Source: Muribaculaceae bacterium (GTDB taxonomy: Bacteria; Bacteroidota; Bacteroidia; Bacteroidales; Muribaculaceae). From it: 37,230 nucleotides of DNA. A model generated the notes under the pieces. It saw nothing but the letters and a program-made list of their open reading frames with translations. It did not search any database and had not been told where the DNA came from. The translations under genes and the position numbers were made by a program. The DNA is taken from contig JAIDXM010000030.1 of assembly GCA_029058745.1 (NCBI GenBank), positions 1 to 37,230 on the forward strand, in the 5' to 3' direction. Shown here piece by piece: positions 24,842 to 33,171 of this stretch (position 1 is the first letter of the stretch; each line of letters opens with the position of its first letter).

Positions 24842-24872
24842 TTGAAAAATTGGTATAATTAACGTATTTTTG
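24842..24872 (+). promoter_or_regulatory. Probable promoter of the PCMD/barrel pair, now cut off by the IS
   Basis: TTG (24842-24844, GTTG context), a 20-base spacer and TATTTTTG (24865-24872) fit the consensus. The promoter points to the PCMD gene, but the IS element begins at 24954, about 75 bases after the expected start point. Without the IS the leader would have been about 100 bases. Confidence 0.5.
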
Positions 24873-24944
24873 TAATTTGAAACGGATTTGAGACCAAGTG
24901 AGGGCCGTAATGGCATGGCTTGGCAGGAAGTGAACAAACAATAA

Positions 24945-24953
24945 TAACGACAA
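24945..24953 (+). repeat. Left copy of the 9-bp target duplication
   Basis: TAACGACAA directly outside the left IS end; the identical copy lies at 25980-25988. Confidence 0.85.
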
Positions 24954-25979
24954 CCTGTTGGTTGAATTAAATTAGCGAATATTTTATCTGCCCAATTGGA
25001 CGATGATTAACAAAATTGACATATTGCATGAACGTCATTGCTGCGATTTTGCCTGCCATGCGGGTGAAAAGACCGCAGGATTGCTTTGCGTAGTTTCGTA
25101 TCATCATAAGATTGTCGTTAAGTTGGGAGAATATCGTTTCAATTCGTTTACGGAATTTTTTGTATGCCCATGTAGGCGGACGCCAGTTTTTCTGATTCAG
25201 CCGATATGGAATTTCAAGAGTGATATTGGCCGCTTCAAAGAGATTCTTCTGAATCTCGGCACTGAGATAGCCTTTATCTCCGAGCATCATGCAATCATGA
25301 TATTCCCAACGTACATCCTTGAGATAATGAAGGTCATGGACGCTTGCGGCAGTCATATCATAGGAGTGGATGACACCACGTATTCCGCAGACAGCATGGA
25401 GTTTATATCCATAATAATGCAAGCCTTGCGAGGCGCAGTATCCCCAATCGGGACGCGCGTCGGTGTTGTCGCGACCCATGGCACAGCGTTTTGCTCGTGC
25501 ATTCTGGCAGACCTTTACTGGTTTGGAATCAATGCAGAATACGTCTTCGGAGCCATCAATGGCTATGGCTACATCCTTGCGGATTTCTTCTGCAAGTCGA
25601 GCCGTCAGCTTGCGTCGGGCATTGAATTGTCTGCGACTGGTCAGGTTGGGCAAATCTTCCTTACACTCATTGTGCAGACGATGAAAAAGAAGATTCTCGC
25701 TATCGAAGCCGAAGGCCTCGGCGGTAATGCCAAGAGCGATAACCTCGAGGTCGGAGAACTTGGGGACAACACCACATCTTGGGACGTTTCCGTGTTCGTT
25801 AACACGATTTCCAGCGAAATCCTTGCAGATTCCGAGGATTCTGACGAAATTTGCTATGAAGTTGCGCATAAGCAGTGCGATAGTACTTAGTAGTTTGGTC
25901 GCCACTAATTTACTAATAATCTGCAAATTGTGCAACTTTTTCATTTATAAATATTTAGAAATCTAATTCAACCAACGAG
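24954..25979 (-). mobile_element. Complete IS982-family insertion sequence
   Basis: The 1026-bp element has terminal inverted repeats: the left end (24954 inward) and the right end (25979 inward on the minus strand) share TTGGTTGAATTA with three mismatches over about 20 bases, and a second match AATATTT further in. It is flanked by a 9-bp direct repeat TAACGACAA. It carries one intact transposase gene on the minus strand, whose stop codon lies inside the left repeat. An intact gene and identical duplications suggest a fairly recent insertion. The exact edge may shift by one or two bases because of shared letters. Confidence 0.9.
24967..25944 (-). CDS. IS982-family transposase
   Basis: This DDE transposase performs cut-and-paste-type movement of the IS. 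The 325-residue product has catalytic candidates Asp139 (Phe-Cys-Ile-Asp-Ser-Lys-Pro), Asp223 (Leu-Gly-Asp-Lys-Gly-Tyr) and Glu269 (Arg-Ile-Glu-Thr-Ile-Phe-Ser). The family block around residues 167-185 (Trp-Gly-Tyr-Cys-Ala-Ser-Gln, then Tyr-Tyr-Gly-Tyr-Lys-Leu-His) is characteristic of IS982. The frame has no stop or shift, so it is probably active. The long frame on the opposite strand is a shadow. Confidence 0.93.
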   Translation of the reverse strand: MKKLHNLQIISKLVATKLLSTIALLMRNFIANFVRILGICKDFAGNRVNEHGNVPRCGVVPKFSDLEVIALGITAEAFGFDSENLLFHRLHNECKEDLPNLTSRRQFNARRKLTARLAEEIRKDVAIAIDGSEDVFCIDSKPVKVCQNARAKRCAMGRDNTDARPDWGYCASQGLHYYGYKLHAVCGIRGVIHSYDMTAASVHDLHYLKDVRWEYHDCMMLGDKGYLSAEIQKNLFEAANITLEIPYRLNQKNWRPPTWAYKKFRKRIETIFSQLNDNLMMIRNYAKQSCGLFTRMAGKIAAMTFMQYVNFVNHRPIGQIKYSLI

Positions 25980-25988
25980 TAACGACAA
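25980..25988 (+). repeat. Right copy of the 9-bp target duplication
   Basis: TAACGACAA directly outside the right IS end, identical to 24945-24953. It lies 15 bases before the ATG of the PCMD lipoprotein gene. Confidence 0.85.
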
Positions 25989-26003
25989 TATAATGACAGA
26001 AAT

Positions 26004-27143
26004 ATGAGATTTTCAGAATCAGCGGTAGCCTTGGCGGTGTTTGTCGCCGCATCCTCATGCATAAGGGAAGAGGCACGTAACGCGGAATGTGACATAACAG
26101 GCGTCACATTGCCAGGGGATGTGCTCAACCGGCTTCCGGTCATAGATAACGATAAGGTCACGCTAATAGTTAAGAACGATGTCTCGGTCATGTCGTTGGC
26201 TCCGGAATTTGAGTTGACTCCAGGAGCCACTATAGAACCGGCGAGCGGCACATCTCGTAATTTTCTGTTTCCGCAGACGTATATAGTGACTTCGGAAGAC
26301 GGAATGTGGAGTAAACGCTACACTGTTAGTGTGGAACGTAATAATACAATCAACCTGAATTATAATTTCGAGAATGTCAGGGTAGTTTCGGCTCTGGGAG
26401 GAGCCTGCTCATATGACGTGTTCTATGAGGTTGCGCCTACCGGAGTTGAGTCGCTTGAATGGGCGAGTGCCAATGCGGCGTTCGCGCTCACGTTCCAGGC
26501 ATCGTCGCCAAACACCTTCCCAACCTATCAGGGCGACGAAGGCGTTGCCGGACATTGCGCGGTTCTGACAACTCGCAGCACCGGCAGTTACGGGCAACGT
26601 CTTGGCAAGCCGATAGCATCCGGCAATCTCTTCATCGGGAAATTTGACATGACCGACGCCATAGCGCATCCGTTGGAGGCAACACATTTCGGGGCGCCAT
26701 TCAATAATGTGCCGACACAGTTCAGCGGCTACTATAAATATGCACCCGGCGAGACATATTGTGAGCCGGACGAATCCGGTAAGCTGGTGCCGGTGGAAGG
26801 GAAGTCCGACATGTTCAGCCTGTATGCGGTGTTCTATGAGTCTGTCCCAGGCCAGGAATGGCTTGACGGGACAAATGTCTTGTCGGCTGACAACCCTCAT
26901 ATCATCTCCACGGCCGAGATTCCGGACCGCAGGGCGTCGGAGGAATGGGTAGAGTTTTCCGTTCCTTTCAGGTTCCGTCCGGGGAAGTCGGTCGATGAGG
27001 ATAAGCTGAAAGCCGGTAAATACAGTATAGCGATAGTGATGGGGTCCAGCCAGGAAGGCGACCGCTTTTGCGGGGCTGTCGGAAGCACTCTTAAAGTGGA
27101 TGAGCTTTCGGTGAGCTGTATGAAGGATTCGGATGAGAATTAA
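26004..27143 (+). CDS. PCMD-domain lipoprotein
   Basis: This 379-residue protein has a short signal peptide and lipobox Ala-Ser-Ser-Cys (Cys19), followed by Ile-Arg-Glu-Glu. The N-terminal part (about residues 28-115) has Leu-Ala-Pro-Glu-Phe-Glu-Leu-Thr-Pro-Gly-Ala-Thr-Ile and Tyr-Ile-Val-Thr-Ser-Glu-Asp-Gly, the Ig-like module common in these proteins. The rest (about 120-375) resembles the PCMD (putative carbohydrate metabolism) domain, a jelly-roll-like fold, suggesting glycan binding. It is paired with an outer-membrane barrel gene 9 bases downstream. The start lies 24 bases after the IS end, so its native promoter has been displaced. Confidence 0.8.
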   Translation: MRFSESAVALAVFVAASSCIREEARNAECDITGVTLPGDVLNRLPVIDNDKVTLIVKNDVSVMSLAPEFELTPGATIEPASGTSRNFLFPQTYIVTSEDGMWSKRYTVSVERNNTINLNYNFENVRVVSALGGACSYDVFYEVAPTGVESLEWASANAAFALTFQASSPNTFPTYQGDEGVAGHCAVLTTRSTGSYGQRLGKPIASGNLFIGKFDMTDAIAHPLEATHFGAPFNNVPTQFSGYYKYAPGETYCEPDESGKLVPVEGKSDMFSLYAVFYESVPGQEWLDGTNVLSADNPHIISTAEIPDRRASEEWVEFSVPFRFRPGKSVDEDKLKAGKYSIAIVMGSSQEGDRFCGAVGSTLKVDELSVSCMKDSDEN

Positions 27144-27152
27144 CCATAAGTC

Positions 27153-27932
27153 ATGAGAAGAATTAAGAGAACCATATTTGCCATGTCTGCGGCTTTCATG
27201 GCCATGCAGGGGGCATTTGCCGCCAATCCGGGAAGTGAAGGGTCTGAAGGCGGATTCCGACTGGAGTATGAGGTGAATGCCGGCACTAATATCGGAGGTG
27301 CGTCCCCTATGCCGCTGCCGGTTGAAATCAGGAAAATCAACAGTTATAATCCGGAACTCAACCTTCAGATAGGCGGCACTGTGAGACACTGGTTTGCCGG
27401 AACGGAGAAGTGGGGAGCCGCCGTAGGGGTAAGACTTGAGACAAAGGGGATGAAGACAGGGGCCACAGTCAAGAATTACGGCATGGAAATCATAGACAAT
27501 GGTAAGACATTGAAAGGGCGCTGGACAGGAAAAGTTACGACACGCTATCATTCTCAGCAGCTGGTGGTTCCGCTTACGGCCTGCTATCGTCCCAGTCGTA
27601 AGATAACCTTGAATTTCGGGCCCTATCTTTCGTATGCCTTCAGCAATGAATTCGACGGCTATGTCTCAGAGGGGTATCTCAGAGAAGGAGACCCTACGGG
27701 CGACAAAATCAGTTTCTCGGGAGACTCCAGGGCATCATACGATTTCAGTGAGGAGCTGAGAAAGTTCCAGTGGGGGCTACAGTTGGGAGGGTCTTGGAAT
27801 GTGTATAAGCGCTTGTCGCTTAACGCGAATCTTACGTGGGGACTCAACGGGGTGTTCAATTCTTCGTTCAAGACAATCTCCTTCAAGCTATATCCTGTGT
27901 ATCTTAACCTGGGATTCGGCTACCGTTTTTGA
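27153..27932 (+). CDS. Outer-membrane beta-barrel protein
   Basis: This 259-residue protein has a signal peptide (about residues 1-23, cleaved after Ala) and alternating amphipathic strands with many aromatic residues. It ends Phe-Gly-Tyr-Arg-Phe, the terminal-Phe signal read by the BAM complex. A small barrel of about eight to ten strands fits. Such barrels are commonly encoded next to PCMD lipoproteins in Bacteroidales; the two may form one envelope complex, though this is inferred from gene order. Stop to the typA promoter: about 90 bases. Confidence 0.8.
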   Translation: MRRIKRTIFAMSAAFMAMQGAFAANPGSEGSEGGFRLEYEVNAGTNIGGASPMPLPVEIRKINSYNPELNLQIGGTVRHWFAGTEKWGAAVGVRLETKGMKTGATVKNYGMEIIDNGKTLKGRWTGKVTTRYHSQQLVVPLTACYRPSRKITLNFGPYLSYAFSNEFDGYVSEGYLREGDPTGDKISFSGDSRASYDFSEELRKFQWGLQLGGSWNVYKRLSLNANLTWGLNGVFNSSFKTISFKLYPVYLNLGFGYRF

Positions 27933-28020
27933 AAACGGCATTGTGTGCGGCGGCGGGAGGCGGTTGAACCCGGCGGACGGAATGTTTGACAGATAGATAT
28001 CAATTGTGAAAAAAAATTCG

Positions 28021-28028
28021 TAACTTTG
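28021..28028 (+). promoter_or_regulatory. Promoter -7 element of typA-folP-cdaA
   Basis: TAACTTTG followed by CA is an exact -7 match, 23 bases before the typA ATG at 28052. The start would be near 28035, giving a leader of about 17 bases. No -33 TTTG is at the right distance. Confidence 0.55.
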
Positions 28029-28051
28029 CATCTGAATATAGAAGAAAACAT

Positions 28052-29851
28052 ATGCAAGACATCCGCAACATCGCGATTATCGCCCATGTCGATCATGGCA
28101 AGACCACATTGGTGGACAAGATGCTTCTCGCCGGTCACTTATTCCGTGACAACCAGAGTACAGGCGAGCTGATACTCGATAACAACGACCTCGAACGCGA
28201 ACGAGGTATAACGATTCTTTCCAAGAATGTGTCGATAAATTATAAAGGTACTAAAATCAATATTATCGACACTCCGGGACACGCTGATTTCGGTGGAGAG
28301 GTGGAGAGGGTGCTTAACATGGCCGACGGATGTCTGCTACTTGTGGATGCTTTCGAGGGTCCGATGCCACAGACTCGTTTTGTGTTGCAGAAAGCCATCC
28401 AGATGGGACTAAAGCCCGTGGTTGTCGTCAACAAGGTAGATAAACCCAACTGCCGTCCCGATGAGGTGAACGAAATGGTTTTTGACCTGATGTTCAATCT
28501 CAACGCCACGGAGGACCAGCTTGATTTCCCGACAATATATGGCTCTGCCAAACAGAACTGGATGTCGAAAGACTGGAAGACCCCTGCTGAAGACATCACG
28601 GCAGTACTTGACGCGATTGTTGAATACATACCGGCTCCAAAACAGCATGAGGGAGACCCTCAGATGCTTATAACAAGCCTTGACTACAGCAGCTATGTCG
28701 GCCGTATCGCAGTGGGACGAGTGCATCGAGGCACACTGCGCGAGGGAATGGACATAGCCCTGTGCAAGAAAGACGGCTCTGTAAGCAAGCAGCGCATCAA
28801 GGAGCTCCACACGTTCGAGGGTATGGGGCGCAAGAAGGTGGCGGAGGTTAGCAGCGGTGATATCTGTGCCATAGTAGGCCTTGAGAATTTTGAGATAGGC
28901 GACACTGTATCCAGTATAGATAATCCTGAGCCGTTGCCGCGCATAGCCATAGATGAGCCAACGATGTCAATGACATTCACCATCAACGACTCACCTTTCT
29001 TCGGTAAGGACGGGAAGTTTGTCACCTCCCGCCATATCGCCGACCGTCTTGAGAAGGAACTCGACCGCAATCTTGCGCTCCGGGTAAAGAAAGGGGAGAA
29101 TGAGGATAAATGGACGGTGTTCGGACGAGGAGTGCTTCATTTGTCGATTCTTATAGAGACGATGCGTCGTGAGGGTTATGAACTCCAGGTGGGTCAGCCT
29201 CAGGTCATCATCAAGGAGATTGACGGGGTGAAATGTGAGCCTGTAGAGTCGCTCACAATCAATGTGCCGGAGGAGTACAGCTCGAAAGTTGTGGATATGG
29301 TGACACGCCGCAAGGGAGATATCCTGTCGATGGAGACACAGAACGACCGTATCAACATAGAGTTCGTGATTCCGTCACGCGGCATAATCGGACTGCGCAA
29401 CAACGTGCTGACAGCAACGGCAGGAGAGGCTATAATGGCACACCGATTCCTGGAGTATCAGCCTTGGAAAGGGGTGATAGAGCGTCGTTCCAACGGCTCC
29501 CTGATAGCCATGGAGGCCGGCACAGCCTATGCATATGCCATCGACAAGCTGCAGGACAGAGGAAAATTCTTCATCTTCCCGCAAGAGGACGTATATGCCG
29601 GTCAGGTTGTAGGCGAGAATGCCAAAGACAATGATATCGTCGTGAATGTCACCAAGTCGAAGAAGCTTACCAATATGCGAGCCTCAGGAGCCGACGACAA
29701 GGCCAGGATTGTGCCTCCGGTGGTGTTCTCGCTTGAGGAGGCCTTGGAATATATAAAGGAGGATGAGTATGTGGAGGTGACCCCCAATCATTTACGCATC
29801 CGCAAGATAATACTCGATGAGAACGAGCGCAAGCGTGCGGGCCGTTCATGA
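28052..29851 (+). CDS. typA: Translational GTPase TypA/BipA
   Basis: TypA is an EF-G-like GTPase that helps ribosome assembly and stress or cold adaptation. The 599-residue product has AHVDHGKT (11-18), Asp-Thr-Pro-Gly-His (73-77) and Asn-Lys-Val-Asp-Lys (127-131). The TypA-specific C-terminal domain includes Pro-Ser-Arg-Gly-Ile-Ile-Gly-Leu-Arg and the end block LTNMRASGADDKARIVPPVV. Length is standard. First gene of a likely operon with folP (25-base gap) and cdaA. Confidence 0.97.
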   Translation: MQDIRNIAIIAHVDHGKTTLVDKMLLAGHLFRDNQSTGELILDNNDLERERGITILSKNVSINYKGTKINIIDTPGHADFGGEVERVLNMADGCLLLVDAFEGPMPQTRFVLQKAIQMGLKPVVVVNKVDKPNCRPDEVNEMVFDLMFNLNATEDQLDFPTIYGSAKQNWMSKDWKTPAEDITAVLDAIVEYIPAPKQHEGDPQMLITSLDYSSYVGRIAVGRVHRGTLREGMDIALCKKDGSVSKQRIKELHTFEGMGRKKVAEVSSGDICAIVGLENFEIGDTVSSIDNPEPLPRIAIDEPTMSMTFTINDSPFFGKDGKFVTSRHIADRLEKELDRNLALRVKKGENEDKWTVFGRGVLHLSILIETMRREGYELQVGQPQVIIKEIDGVKCEPVESLTINVPEEYSSKVVDMVTRRKGDILSMETQNDRINIEFVIPSRGIIGLRNNVLTATAGEAIMAHRFLEYQPWKGVIERRSNGSLIAMEAGTAYAYAIDKLQDRGKFFIFPQEDVYAGQVVGENAKDNDIVVNVTKSKKLTNMRASGADDKARIVPPVVFSLEEALEYIKEDEYVEVTPNHLRIRKIILDENERKRAGRS

Positions 29852-29876
29852 CAGGCGATGACTCATCTCGTTGTAA

Positions 29877-30737
29877 ATGGATAAGGAAAATCTGAGTATA
29901 AACGTAAAAGGACAGCTCATCACTTTCGGGACACCGAAGGTGATGGGCATTGTCAATGTCACTCCCGACAGTTTTTATTCAGGAAGCCGGAGCTTGTGTA
30001 AGGAAGAATTGCGCCGTCGTGTGGCCTCCCTTGTGGCAGAAGGGGCGGATATGCTCGACCTTGGCGGTTATTCCTCCCGGCCCGGTGCAGATGACGTGTC
30101 GGAGGAGGAGGAGTATTCCCGGCTTGCCACGGGTCTGGAAGCTGTAAGGGAAATCGCTCCCGGAGCGGTAGTCAGCGTGGATACATTCAGGTCGGCCGTT
30201 GCACGCAGATGTGTCGAAGAATGGGATGTTGACATCATAAACGATATTTCGGGAGGCACACTTGACCCGGATATGTGGGATACTGTCGCAGGGCTTGGAG
30301 TTGCATATGTGTTGATGCATATGCGAGGCACTCCCGCCACTATGCGCGATATGACGGAATATTCCGATGTCACGGCCGATGTCATCACCGACCTCTCGAA
30401 GAAAGCGTATGACTTGCGTGGACTTGGAGTCAATGACATAATCATTGACCCCGGTTTCGGATTCGCCAAGACGGTTGACCAAAATTTTCAGATGCTCGAC
30501 GAGCTCGGGGAATTCTGCAGGATGGGGATGCCTGTGCTTGCCGGCCTGTCGCGGAAGACCATGATATGGAAGACACTCGGGACCACCCCGGAGGGGAGTC
30601 TCGACGGCACAGTCGCGCTTGACGCGATAGCCCTCGACCGTGGAGCCGACATAGTAAGAGTCCATGACGTCGCGCCTGCTGTGGCCACGGCCCGTCTTGT
30701 GGCTGCCATGAGAAAAGAGAGGAGACTCCGTAACTGA
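29877..30737 (+). CDS. folP: Dihydropteroate synthase
   Basis: This enzyme joins pterin pyrophosphate and p-aminobenzoate in folate synthesis and is the target of sulfonamides. The 286-residue product has Gly-Ile-Val-Asn-Val-Thr-Pro-Asp-Ser-Phe (24-33), Asp-Leu-Gly-Gly-Tyr-Ser-Ser-Arg-Pro-Gly (61-70) and the late block Asp-Pro-Gly-Phe-Gly-Phe-Ala-Lys. The usual Gly-Gly-Glu-Ser-Thr-Arg-Pro of other bacteria is Gly-Gly-Tyr-Ser-Ser-Arg-Pro, common in this phylum. It is linked to cdaA by a 20-base gap. Confidence 0.95.
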   Translation: MDKENLSINVKGQLITFGTPKVMGIVNVTPDSFYSGSRSLCKEELRRRVASLVAEGADMLDLGGYSSRPGADDVSEEEEYSRLATGLEAVREIAPGAVVSVDTFRSAVARRCVEEWDVDIINDISGGTLDPDMWDTVAGLGVAYVLMHMRGTPATMRDMTEYSDVTADVITDLSKKAYDLRGLGVNDIIIDPGFGFAKTVDQNFQMLDELGEFCRMGMPVLAGLSRKTMIWKTLGTTPEGSLDGTVALDAIALDRGADIVRVHDVAPAVATARLVAAMRKERRLRN

Positions 30738-30757
30738 CATCTAAAAAGGGATAAGAT

Positions 30758-31525
30758 ATGATTAGTCTGGGAATAAAGGATATAGTGGATATCCTGATAA
30801 TAGCTCTGTTGCTGTTTTATATCTATAAGCTGATGAAAAACAGCGGGACGCTGAGTCTGTTCTACGGAGTGCTTGTATTTTTCGCCATCTGGGTGCTGGC
30901 GTCTGAGATATTCGGCATGCGTCTCACAGGCACGATACTCGATAAATTTATGAATATCGGTCTGATAGTGCTTGTCATATTATTTCAGGACCAGATAAAG
31001 AGATTCCTTATAGACATAGGGTCGAAAGGCAAGCTCCGCTATTTCAAGCGTATATTCAAGCATGAGGCTACGAATGAGGTGGAGCATTCCCGTGTGATGG
31101 CTGTGGTTTATGCCTGTATGAGCATGAGCAAGTCGAAGACCGGGGCTCTGATAGTTTTCCAACGCAAGGTCCCATTGTCAGACTATGAGAAGACTGGAGA
31201 TATAATAGATGCCGATATCAACGTACGCCTTATAGAGAATATCTTTTTCAAGAATTCTCCGTTGCATGACGGCGCTATGATAATTTCCGGACACAGGATA
31301 AAGTCGGTGGGATGCATCCTTCCTGTCAGTCATGACATGGATATTCCCAAGAGTCTCGGACTGCGCCATCGCGCAGCCCTTGGCATGAGCCAGGTGACAG
31401 ATGCCGTGTGTGTGATAGTCAGTGAGGAGACCGGCGGGATATCAGTGGCCAAGGATGGCGCGTTGACGGTCAAGGTCAGCACGGCCGACCTTGAACATAT
31501 CCTCTCGTCTGCATTGGTTGTGTGA
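30758..31525 (+). CDS. cdaA: Diadenylate cyclase CdaA
   Basis: This membrane enzyme makes the second messenger c-di-AMP from two ATP, controlling osmolytes and cell-wall balance. The 255-residue product has three membrane segments (about residues 8-26, 32-52 and 61-78) and a DAC domain (about 100-240) with Asp-Gly-Ala (171-173) and Arg-His-Arg (203-205), both needed for catalysis. No CdaR-type regulator gene follows, unlike in Firmicutes. A folP-cdaA order is frequent in Bacteroidota. AAGGG lies about 10 bases before the ATG. Confidence 0.95.
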   Translation: MISLGIKDIVDILIIALLLFYIYKLMKNSGTLSLFYGVLVFFAIWVLASEIFGMRLTGTILDKFMNIGLIVLVILFQDQIKRFLIDIGSKGKLRYFKRIFKHEATNEVEHSRVMAVVYACMSMSKSKTGALIVFQRKVPLSDYEKTGDIIDADINVRLIENIFFKNSPLHDGAMIISGHRIKSVGCILPVSHDMDIPKSLGLRHRAALGMSQVTDAVCVIVSEETGGISVAKDGALTVKVSTADLEHILSSALVV

Positions 31526-31533
31526 GAAATATG

Positions 31534-31547
31534 CCGTAGGCCTACGG
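31534..31547. terminator. 14-bp palindrome between cdaA and rsgA
   Basis: CCGTAGG directly followed by CCTACGG, between the convergent cdaA and rsgA stops (31525 and 31554). It could form a short cruciform or hairpin that ends both transcripts, but there is no T run. Confidence 0.35.
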
Positions 31548-31553
31548 TGTCGG

Positions 31554-32543
31554 TCAGAATGGTTTCCGGTATTTGTCGGCGCCATCTTTTTCGGAAGCCT
31601 CTTCAAGGATTGAGAGATAAGAGGCGTATCTGCTTTCGGATATATAGTGGTTCTCTACTGCTGGAATCACGGCGCATCCAGGTTCTCCGGTATGTTTGCA
31701 GTCGCTGTATCGGCAGTCTTTTGAGAAGCTGAATATTTCCGGAAAGAAATGTCCGACCTCCTCAGGCCTGAAATCAATCGTTCCGAATCCTCTTACCCCA
31801 GGGATATCGATAATCTCACCACCATCCGGGAGAGACAGCATTTCGGAAAATGTGGTTGTGTGGGTGCCGGTGTGATGCAAGTCGGAAATCTCACCGGTCT
31901 TAAGACCGGCACCGGGAATCAGTGCGTTGATTAGAGAAGACTTGCCGACACCGCTGTTTCCCGCGAGCAGGGTGATTTTCCCTTCAATCATCTCGGCGAG
32001 ATTCCGGATTCCGTCGCCGGAGACAGCAGACACGGCGAGAACCTTATATCCAATAGAAGAATAGAGGTTGGAAAGTGCATCAGCGAGCATCATGTCATCG
32101 TTGTCCCACATGTCTTTCTTGTTGAAGACAATTGCGGCAGGCACATTGTAGGCTTCGGCAGTGGCGAGGAAACGGTCGATGAATGTGGTGGGGGTCAAAG
32201 GGTCACGGAGTGTAGCCACAAGGATGGCAAGGTCGAGGTTTGAAGCCAGGATATGGCTTTCCTTGGATAGATTTGAGGCTCTCCTTATGATGTAGTTTTT
32301 CCGGGGTGCGATTGCTGTGATATAGTCAGCGTCGTCAGCGGCCTCGGAAATGGAGACAATGTCGCCCACGGCCACCGGATTGGTGGTGCGTATCCCCTTG
32401 ATTCTGAAATTGCCTTTGATACGGCAGTTGAGAACCGTTCCGTCGTCCATTCTTACGGAGTATGCGCTGCCTGTATTTTTTATCACACGCCCCTCACCGA
32501 TATATCTGGAAGGGGTCACAGTGTTGTTTTTCTTTTTGCTCAT
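31554..32543 (-). CDS. rsgA: Ribosome small subunit-dependent GTPase A (RsgA)
   Basis: RsgA is a late 30S assembly GTPase with circularly permuted motifs. In the 329-residue product the order is Asn-Lys-Lys-Asp (141-144), GNSGVGKS (195-202) and Asp-Ile-Pro-Gly (246-249), with an OB fold before (about 15-80). A zinc site Cys277-x4-Cys282-x-His284-x5-Cys290 lies in the C-terminal domain. The start at 32543 (Met-Ser-Lys-Lys-Lys) is preferred over a Met at 32552, because the -7 promoter element occupies 32550-32557. Confidence 0.95.
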   Translation of the reverse strand: MSKKKNNTVTPSRYIGEGRVIKNTGSAYSVRMDDGTVLNCRIKGNFRIKGIRTTNPVAVGDIVSISEAADDADYITAIAPRKNYIIRRASNLSKESHILASNLDLAILVATLRDPLTPTTFIDRFLATAEAYNVPAAIVFNKKDMWDNDDMMLADALSNLYSSIGYKVLAVSAVSGDGIRNLAEMIEGKITLLAGNSGVGKSSLINALIPGAGLKTGEISDLHHTGTHTTTFSEMLSLPDGGEIIDIPGVRGFGTIDFRPEEVGHFFPEIFSFSKDCRYSDCKHTGEPGCAVIPAVENHYISESRYASYLSILEEASEKDGADKYRKPF

Positions 32544-32549
32544 ATTCTG

Positions 32550-32581
32550 CAAAGTTAATCAACAAATCCAAAATCCGCAAG
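32550..32581 (-). promoter_or_regulatory. Promoter of rsgA, implying a leaderless mRNA
   Basis: On the minus strand CTTG (32578-32581), a 20-base spacer and TAACTTTG (32550-32557) fit the consensus. The start point expected 6-8 bases downstream falls at the ATG (32541-32543). An inverted repeat CGCAAG/CTTGCG (32576-32592) overlaps the -33 box, and TCGCC/GGCGA (32597-32612) lies next to it. Confidence 0.65.
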
Positions 32582-32912
32582 AGGAGCTTGCGTATGTCGC
32601 CACAGATGGCGATGTGGAAGATTTTATAACAAATGTCGATATATGATTGTTTTATATAAACAGGAGGGAGGCTGATGCGTCGGATTGCCGTAGGCTGATT
32701 TGTATAAGAAATCAAAACGAGACATTCAGGTGCCCCTAAGCGTGGGAAAAGTGAAAATTTATGGCGGAATGTGTTGAAATTCGATTATAATTATTAATTT
32801 TGCGCGTTCAAAAGCTATAAAACCAAATGCGCGGTTCCCGTGGCCCGATACGGGGGTGAAAAGGTGAAGAGTTAATTAAAATAGAAGTTTAACAATTATA
32901 AATCAGAAAGAG
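32558..32912. other. Divergent intergenic region between rsgA and the winged-helix gene
   Basis: This 355-base region holds the rsgA promoter and its two inverted repeats, an AT-rich middle without a gene, the winged-helix gene promoter (32773-32802) and a 110-base leader. The leader has a small stem CCCGT/ACGGG (32837-32841 with 32850-32854), with an alternative partner CCCG at 32844-32847. Confidence 0.6.
32773..32802 (+). promoter_or_regulatory. Promoter of the winged-helix gene
   Basis: TAATTTTG (32795-32802) is an exact -7 match; GTTG (32773-32776) stands 18 bases upstream. It leaves a leader of about 105 bases before the ATG at 32913. Confidence 0.6.
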
Positions 32913-33119
32913 ATGAATATCGAATCAATTGGCACATGGGCCGGGTCGGTCTATAAGGCACTTGAGAATTCAGACACCCACATGCTTGGTTTCAAACTTG
33001 TCAAGAAAGCAACGAAGCTGAAGAAAGATGAGATAATGGCGGCTCTCGGCTGGCTTGGCAGAGAGGGAAAGATTGTCATTACTCAGAATGATGAGGATAT
33101 CGTGATTTCCCTCGTGTGA
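32913..33119 (+). CDS. Small winged-helix protein (DUF2582-like)
   Basis: This 68-residue protein is the size and pattern of the winged-helix DUF2582 group: Thr-Trp-Ala-Gly-Ser-Val-Tyr-Lys-Ala-Leu at about residues 8-17, a recognition-like helix LKKDEIMAALGWLGREGKI at about 35-53, and a terminal wing strand. It has no other domain and no signal peptide. DNA or protein binding is possible; no target is known. It is monocistronic, with its own promoter and a strong terminator. Confidence 0.85.
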   Translation: MNIESIGTWAGSVYKALENSDTHMLGFKLVKKATKLKKDEIMAALGWLGREGKIVITQNDEDIVISLV

Positions 33120-33171
33120 GAGGATGAATGATTACCCCGGGAAGAGGGGGCTTTCATAAATAAATGGAAAC

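Noticed and set aside
25003..25890. 295-residue frame opposite the transposase
   Set aside because: Mirror of the IS982 transposase on the other strand; the minus-strand protein has all catalytic motifs.
26409..27551. 380-residue frame on the minus strand opposite the PCMD gene
   Set aside because: No recognisable motif or start context; it spans two well-supported plus-strand genes.
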